From NCBI GenBank assembly GCA_018882625.1, contig VERO01000144.1:1-6341 (forward strand): a stretch of 6,341 nt of DNA. Reading direction: 5' to 3'. A model generated the notes under the pieces. It made no database searches. It was given only the letters and a program-made list of their open reading frames with translations, and was not told the DNA's origin. The DNA comes from Phycisphaerales bacterium (lineage in GTDB: Bacteria > Planctomycetota > Phycisphaerae > Phycisphaerales > SM1A02). The translations under genes and the position numbers were made by a program. Positions 3,944-6,341 of this stretch are shown piece by piece; within the stretch, counting starts at the first letter, position 1, and each line of letters begins with the position of its first letter.

Positions 3944-4678
3944 GTGGCGCTGCTCGACGTGCACGGACTGCAGAAGACCTACAACGGTCGACGCGTCGTC
4001 GATGCGGTGTCGTTCACCGTCGAGGCGGGCGAGGTCGTCGGGCTCCTGGGCCGCAACGGCGCCGGCAAGACCACCAGCTTCCGCATGACGATCGGAATGA
4101 TCACGCCGGAGGCGGGCTCCGTGAACTTCGCCGGGCATGACGTGACGGCGCTGCCCATGTACCGGCACGCGCGCCTGGGGATGGGCTACCTCGCGCAGGA
4201 GCCCAGCGTCTTCCAGCGCCTCAGCGTCGAGCAGAACCTGATGGCGATCCTGCAGACGACGCGCATGGACCGCAGCTCGCGCCGACGCCGCTGCGACGAC
4301 CTGCTGCGGCAGTTCGGGCTCGAGCACAAGCGGCACGAGCAGGCGCGCACGTGCTCTGGCGGCGAGCGCCGCCGTCTCGAGATCGCACGGTCGCTGATCA
4401 CCGAGCCGCGGCTGATCCTGCTGGACGAGCCCTTCGCGGCGGTCGACCCGCACACCGTGGAGGACCTCCAGGCGGAGGTCCGCAGGCTCGCGGAGTCAGG
4501 CATCGCGATCCTCGTCACCGACCACAACGTGCAGCAGACGCTGCGCATATGCACGCGCGCGTACATCATCCACGAGGGTCGCAACCTGCGCGACGGCGCC
4601 CCCAAGGACATCATCAACGACCCGCAGGTCCGCGAGGCCTACCTCGCCTCGACCTTCCGCGGCGACGAGTTCGGCTGA
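3944..4678 (+). CDS. lptB: LPS export ABC transporter ATP-binding protein LptB
   Basis: LptB is the cytoplasmic ATPase that works with LptF and LptG to pull lipopolysaccharide from the inner membrane and push it along the Lpt bridge. The 244-aa product matches the usual 240 or so. Walker A is GRNGAGKTT (36-44), the Q-loop Gln85 lies in YLAQEPSVF with Phe90 at the LptF/G contact position known from E. coli, the signature is CSGGERRRLEIAR (137-149), Walker B ILLDEP ends at Glu162, and the H-loop His194 is in TDHNVQQTLRI. The SGGERRR and TDHNV strings and the C-terminal YLASTF separate LptB from amino-acid transporter ATPases. Signature Leu is replaced by Cys. GTG at 3944 aligns with the E. coli N-terminus (MATLTAKNL); upstream ATGs at 3899 and 3908 would add unrelated residues and overlap the divergent promoters. 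No lptA or lptC is nearby. Confidence 0.92.
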   Translation: MALLDVHGLQKTYNGRRVVDAVSFTVEAGEVVGLLGRNGAGKTTSFRMTIGMITPEAGSVNFAGHDVTALPMYRHARLGMGYLAQEPSVFQRLSVEQNLMAILQTTRMDRSSRRRRCDDLLRQFGLEHKRHEQARTCSGGERRRLEIARSLITEPRLILLDEPFAAVDPHTVEDLQAEVRRLAESGIAILVTDHNVQQTLRICTRAYIIHEGRNLRDGAPKDIINDPQVREAYLASTFRGDEFG

Positions 4679-4687
4679 GCCCCTCAG
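4675..4687. terminator. Short inverted repeat across the lptB/CNNM convergent stops
   Basis: CTGAG (4675-4679) and CTCAG (4683-4687) are perfect 5-bp arms around CCC and include both stop codons; the two genes are only five bases apart. The stem is short and lacks a T-tract, so it is weak as a terminator. Confidence 0.2.
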
Positions 4688-5970
4688 GGCGTCACGGCCG
4701 GCGCACCCTCGGTGCGCGGGAGCCTGATGAGCACGCGCTCCACGCGCGACGGGCTTGCGGCGATCACCTCGAACTGCGCACCGTGCGCCGTGAAGCGGTC
4801 CCCGCGCGCCGGAATCCTCCCGAAGTGCTCGAGCACCAGCGCGGCCACCGTGCCGTACTCCACGTCCTCCGGGATCTCGAGGCCCGTCTCCTCGGCGAGG
4901 CGCGCAATCTCCACCCTCGCGTCGGCCTCCCACGCGTCCGGCGCCACCGCACGCAGCTCCGGCGGTCCTTGCTCAGGGGGCTCGTGCTCGTCGCGGATCT
5001 CGCCCACGAGCTCCTCGATCACGTCCTCGATCGTGACCAGCCCCGCGGTGCCCCCGAACTCGTCCACGACGATCGCCATGTGCACCTTGGTGCGCTGGAA
5101 CTGCTGCAGCAGGTCGCGCACACGCTGCGTCTCGGGCACGCGGACCGGCGTGCGCAGCAGCGGCTGCAGTCGGAAGGCCTTGCCGTCCTCGCCGATGAAC
5201 CGGATCAGGTCCTTGAGGTAGAGGATGCCCGCGATCTGGTCGATGCTGCCCCGGAAGACCGGCATGCGCGAGTGGCCCGCGGTCTCGATGAAGCGGCGGA
5301 TCGTCGGCAGGTCATCCGTGTACTCGATGCCCTCGATCAGCGTGCGCGGCGTCATGATCTCGCTCACGACCTTCTCGCCGAACTCCACCGCGTTCTCGAG
5401 GATCGCCGCCTCCACGCTGCCCACGGCGCCCGACCGCTCGGTGTCCTCGATGGCGTGCAGCAGCTCCTGCTCGGCCACCTCGTGCGGCGGGTCGGCGCGC
5501 ACGGCAATCCTGATCAGGCTGTCGATCCGCCCGCCGATCCACACCAGCGGCCACGAGATGGCGTAGAGCACGCGCAGCAGCGGATACGTGCGCGACACCA
5601 CGCGCGCTGCCGCATGGCGGGCGACCGCGCCCGCCATCACGCTCGTCACGAACCACAGCACCATCGTCGACACCAGGAACGCCTGGAGCACCGAGGGCCA
5701 CGTGAGCACGGCAGCCTCGCCCATGCCGGCATCGGCGATCAGCAGTCCGACGAACACTCCAAGGCGGCCGGCCGTCCGGAAGAACGCGACCACCTGCTCC
5801 ACCACGTCGATGCGCGGCACGAGCCACTCCGCGCGCGCAGGATGCCCTGCCTCCTCGAAGCGCTCGCGCAGCGCGCTCTCGCTGCAGAGCGACAGCGCGC
5901 GGCTGAGCGCCGCGAGAAGCGCCGTGCCGGCCAGCACGGCCGCTGTGGCCACCAGGATGCCGCCAGTCAT
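4684..5970 (-). CDS. CNNM/CorC family membrane protein (CBS and transporter-associated domains)
   Basis: This 428-aa inner-membrane protein belongs to the CNNM/CorC (HlyC, TlyC) family linked to Mg2+ and Co2+ efflux. An N-terminal CNNM-type (DUF21) region has hydrophobic segments at about 4-22, 69-89, 94-116 and 128-148. Two CBS motifs follow at about 205-260 (EIMTPRTLIEGI...GHSRMPVFRG..DQIAGILYLKDL) and 270-325 (VPETQRVRDLLQQFQRTKVHMAIVVDEFGG, then TAGLVTIEDVIEELVGEI), where they would bind adenine nucleotides. A CorC_HlyC domain (about 345-418) closes it. E. coli CorC lacks the membrane part, so this is the full-length form. Its ATG overlaps the stop of ybeY in ATGA, so translation is probably coupled, and the ybeY-corC order is conserved widely. 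'Hemolysin' labels for this family are historical; ion transport here is inferred. Confidence 0.92.
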   Translation of the reverse strand: MTGGILVATAAVLAGTALLAALSRALSLCSESALRERFEEAGHPARAEWLVPRIDVVEQVVAFFRTAGRLGVFVGLLIADAGMGEAAVLTWPSVLQAFLVSTMVLWFVTSVMAGAVARHAAARVVSRTYPLLRVLYAISWPLVWIGGRIDSLIRIAVRADPPHEVAEQELLHAIEDTERSGAVGSVEAAILENAVEFGEKVVSEIMTPRTLIEGIEYTDDLPTIRRFIETAGHSRMPVFRGSIDQIAGILYLKDLIRFIGEDGKAFRLQPLLRTPVRVPETQRVRDLLQQFQRTKVHMAIVVDEFGGTAGLVTIEDVIEELVGEIRDEHEPPEQGPPELRAVAPDAWEADARVEIARLAEETGLEIPEDVEYGTVAALVLEHFGRIPARGDRFTAHGAQFEVIAASPSRVERVLIRLPRTEGAPAVTP

Positions 5971-6341
5971 GCCGCACGCCCCCGTCCGGAGAAGAGCGCG
6001 CCATGGCCGAGCCGCTGGAGCAGCCTGTCCTCCTCAGCATGCATCAGCGCGTGCTGGTCCGCCGTCGCGTCATCGAAGCCGACTGCATGCAGGAGCGCGT
6101 GCACCGCGTAGAGCAGCAGCTCCTCGCGCACGCCATGGCCGAAGTCGCCGCAGCGCCGCGCGGCCTCGTCCGCGCAGATGGCCGCGTCGATCTCGATGCC
6201 CTCGACGCACCCCCGATCCCCCGCCCCGGCACCGTCGCCCGCCGCGGCGGCGCCGTCACGCGGCAGCGCCAGGCCGCCCACGAACGTCAGCACATCCGTG
6301 GTGCCCGCGATGCCCGAGTGCCGCTCGTGCAGCCGGCCCAT
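5967..6341 (-). CDS. ybeY: Endoribonuclease YbeY, 5' end cut by the window
   Basis: YbeY is a metal-dependent endoribonuclease needed for 16S rRNA 3'-end maturation and ribosome quality control. The visible 124 residues begin in the middle of the protein: the LHERHSGIAGTTDVLTF block (4-20) normally lies near residue 55-70, so about 50 N-terminal residues are beyond the right edge and the ATG at 6341 is probably internal. The domain continues with EIDAAICADEA (50-60) and ELLLYAVHALLHAVGFDD (74-91). The first two metal ligands, His81 and His85, are present, but the third His of the usual HGxLHLxGYDH is Asp91. Residues 21-47 form an Ala/Gly/Asp-rich loop. The Glu/Met-rich tail (LMHAEEDRLLQRLG, 99-112) is typical. 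It overlaps the CNNM gene by four bases, forming an operon. Confidence 0.88.
   Translation of the reverse strand: MGRLHERHSGIAGTTDVLTFVGGLALPRDGAAAAGDGAGAGDRGCVEGIEIDAAICADEAARRCGDFGHGVREELLLYAVHALLHAVGFDDATADQHALMHAEEDRLLQRLGHGALFSGRGRAA

Noticed and set aside
2965..4140. Plus-strand open frame of 391 codons across mutT, the PEGA gene and the start of lptB
   Set aside because: It is out of frame with mutT and lptB and antisense to the PEGA lipoprotein; no recognisable domain.
4351..6111. Plus-strand open frame of 586 codons antisense to the CNNM and ybeY genes
   Set aside because: The translation is low-complexity Arg/His/Ala/Pro with no domain pattern, while the opposite strand encodes well-formed CNNM/CorC and YbeY proteins.

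Overview
The window is about 6.3 kb of GC-rich DNA (roughly 70% G+C by eye) packed with nine protein genes and no mobile element, CRISPR array, tRNA or rRNA that I can see. The protein set (envelope-type LptB, PagL-like outer-membrane barrel, PEGA lipoprotein, YbeY followed by a CNNM/CorC protein) points to a diderm bacterium. The style of several proteins and the near absence of Shine-Dalgarno sequences suggest a planctomycete, probably of the Phycisphaerae. That placement is inference from protein style and not from a marker gene.

Layout: (1) 1-51, minus, the N-terminal end of an NAD(P)-binding SDR/NmrA-type protein that runs off the left edge, preceded by a perfect 19-bp palindrome in its promoter region. 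(2) 195-569, minus, a 124-aa conserved-looking small protein with a possible Sm-like barrel. (3) 648-1682, plus, UDP-glucose 4-epimerase (galE). (4) 1735-2553, minus, a PagL-like (acyloxyacyl hydrolase family) outer-membrane barrel with a long N-terminal extension. (5) 2554-2813, a regulatory gap holding a minus-strand terminator-like hairpin, an upstream minus-strand promoter candidate (together a possible small RNA) and an AT-rich island. (6) 2814-3257, plus, MutT-type Nudix hydrolase. (7) 3304-3900, minus, a PEGA-domain lipoprotein. (8) 3944-4678, plus, lptB. (9) 4684-5970, minus, a CNNM/CorC transporter-like protein, translationally coupled to (10) 5967-6341, minus, ybeY, cut by the right edge. 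No stretch over 300 bases lacks a gene.

Function: three genes fit a lipopolysaccharide/outer-membrane theme (galE supplies UDP-galactose, the PagL-like barrel would edit lipid A, LptB powers LPS extraction), with the PEGA lipoprotein divergent from lptB. YbeY followed by CorC is a widely conserved pair linked to ribosome maturation and Mg2+/Co2+ homeostasis. MutT sanitises 8-oxo-dGTP. Orientation flips at nearly every gene, so most are single-gene units and the only clear operon is ybeY-CNNM.

The most striking non-coding signal is that four first-in-unit genes have a TANNNT hexamer ending 6-8 bases before the start codon, and a fifth has the similar TTCAAT, with no Shine-Dalgarno sequence. 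This is the signature of leaderless mRNAs. I found no clearly novel defence or mobile system here; the leads are the leaderless architecture, the candidate small RNA, the promoter palindrome and the divergent features of the barrel and YbeY proteins.
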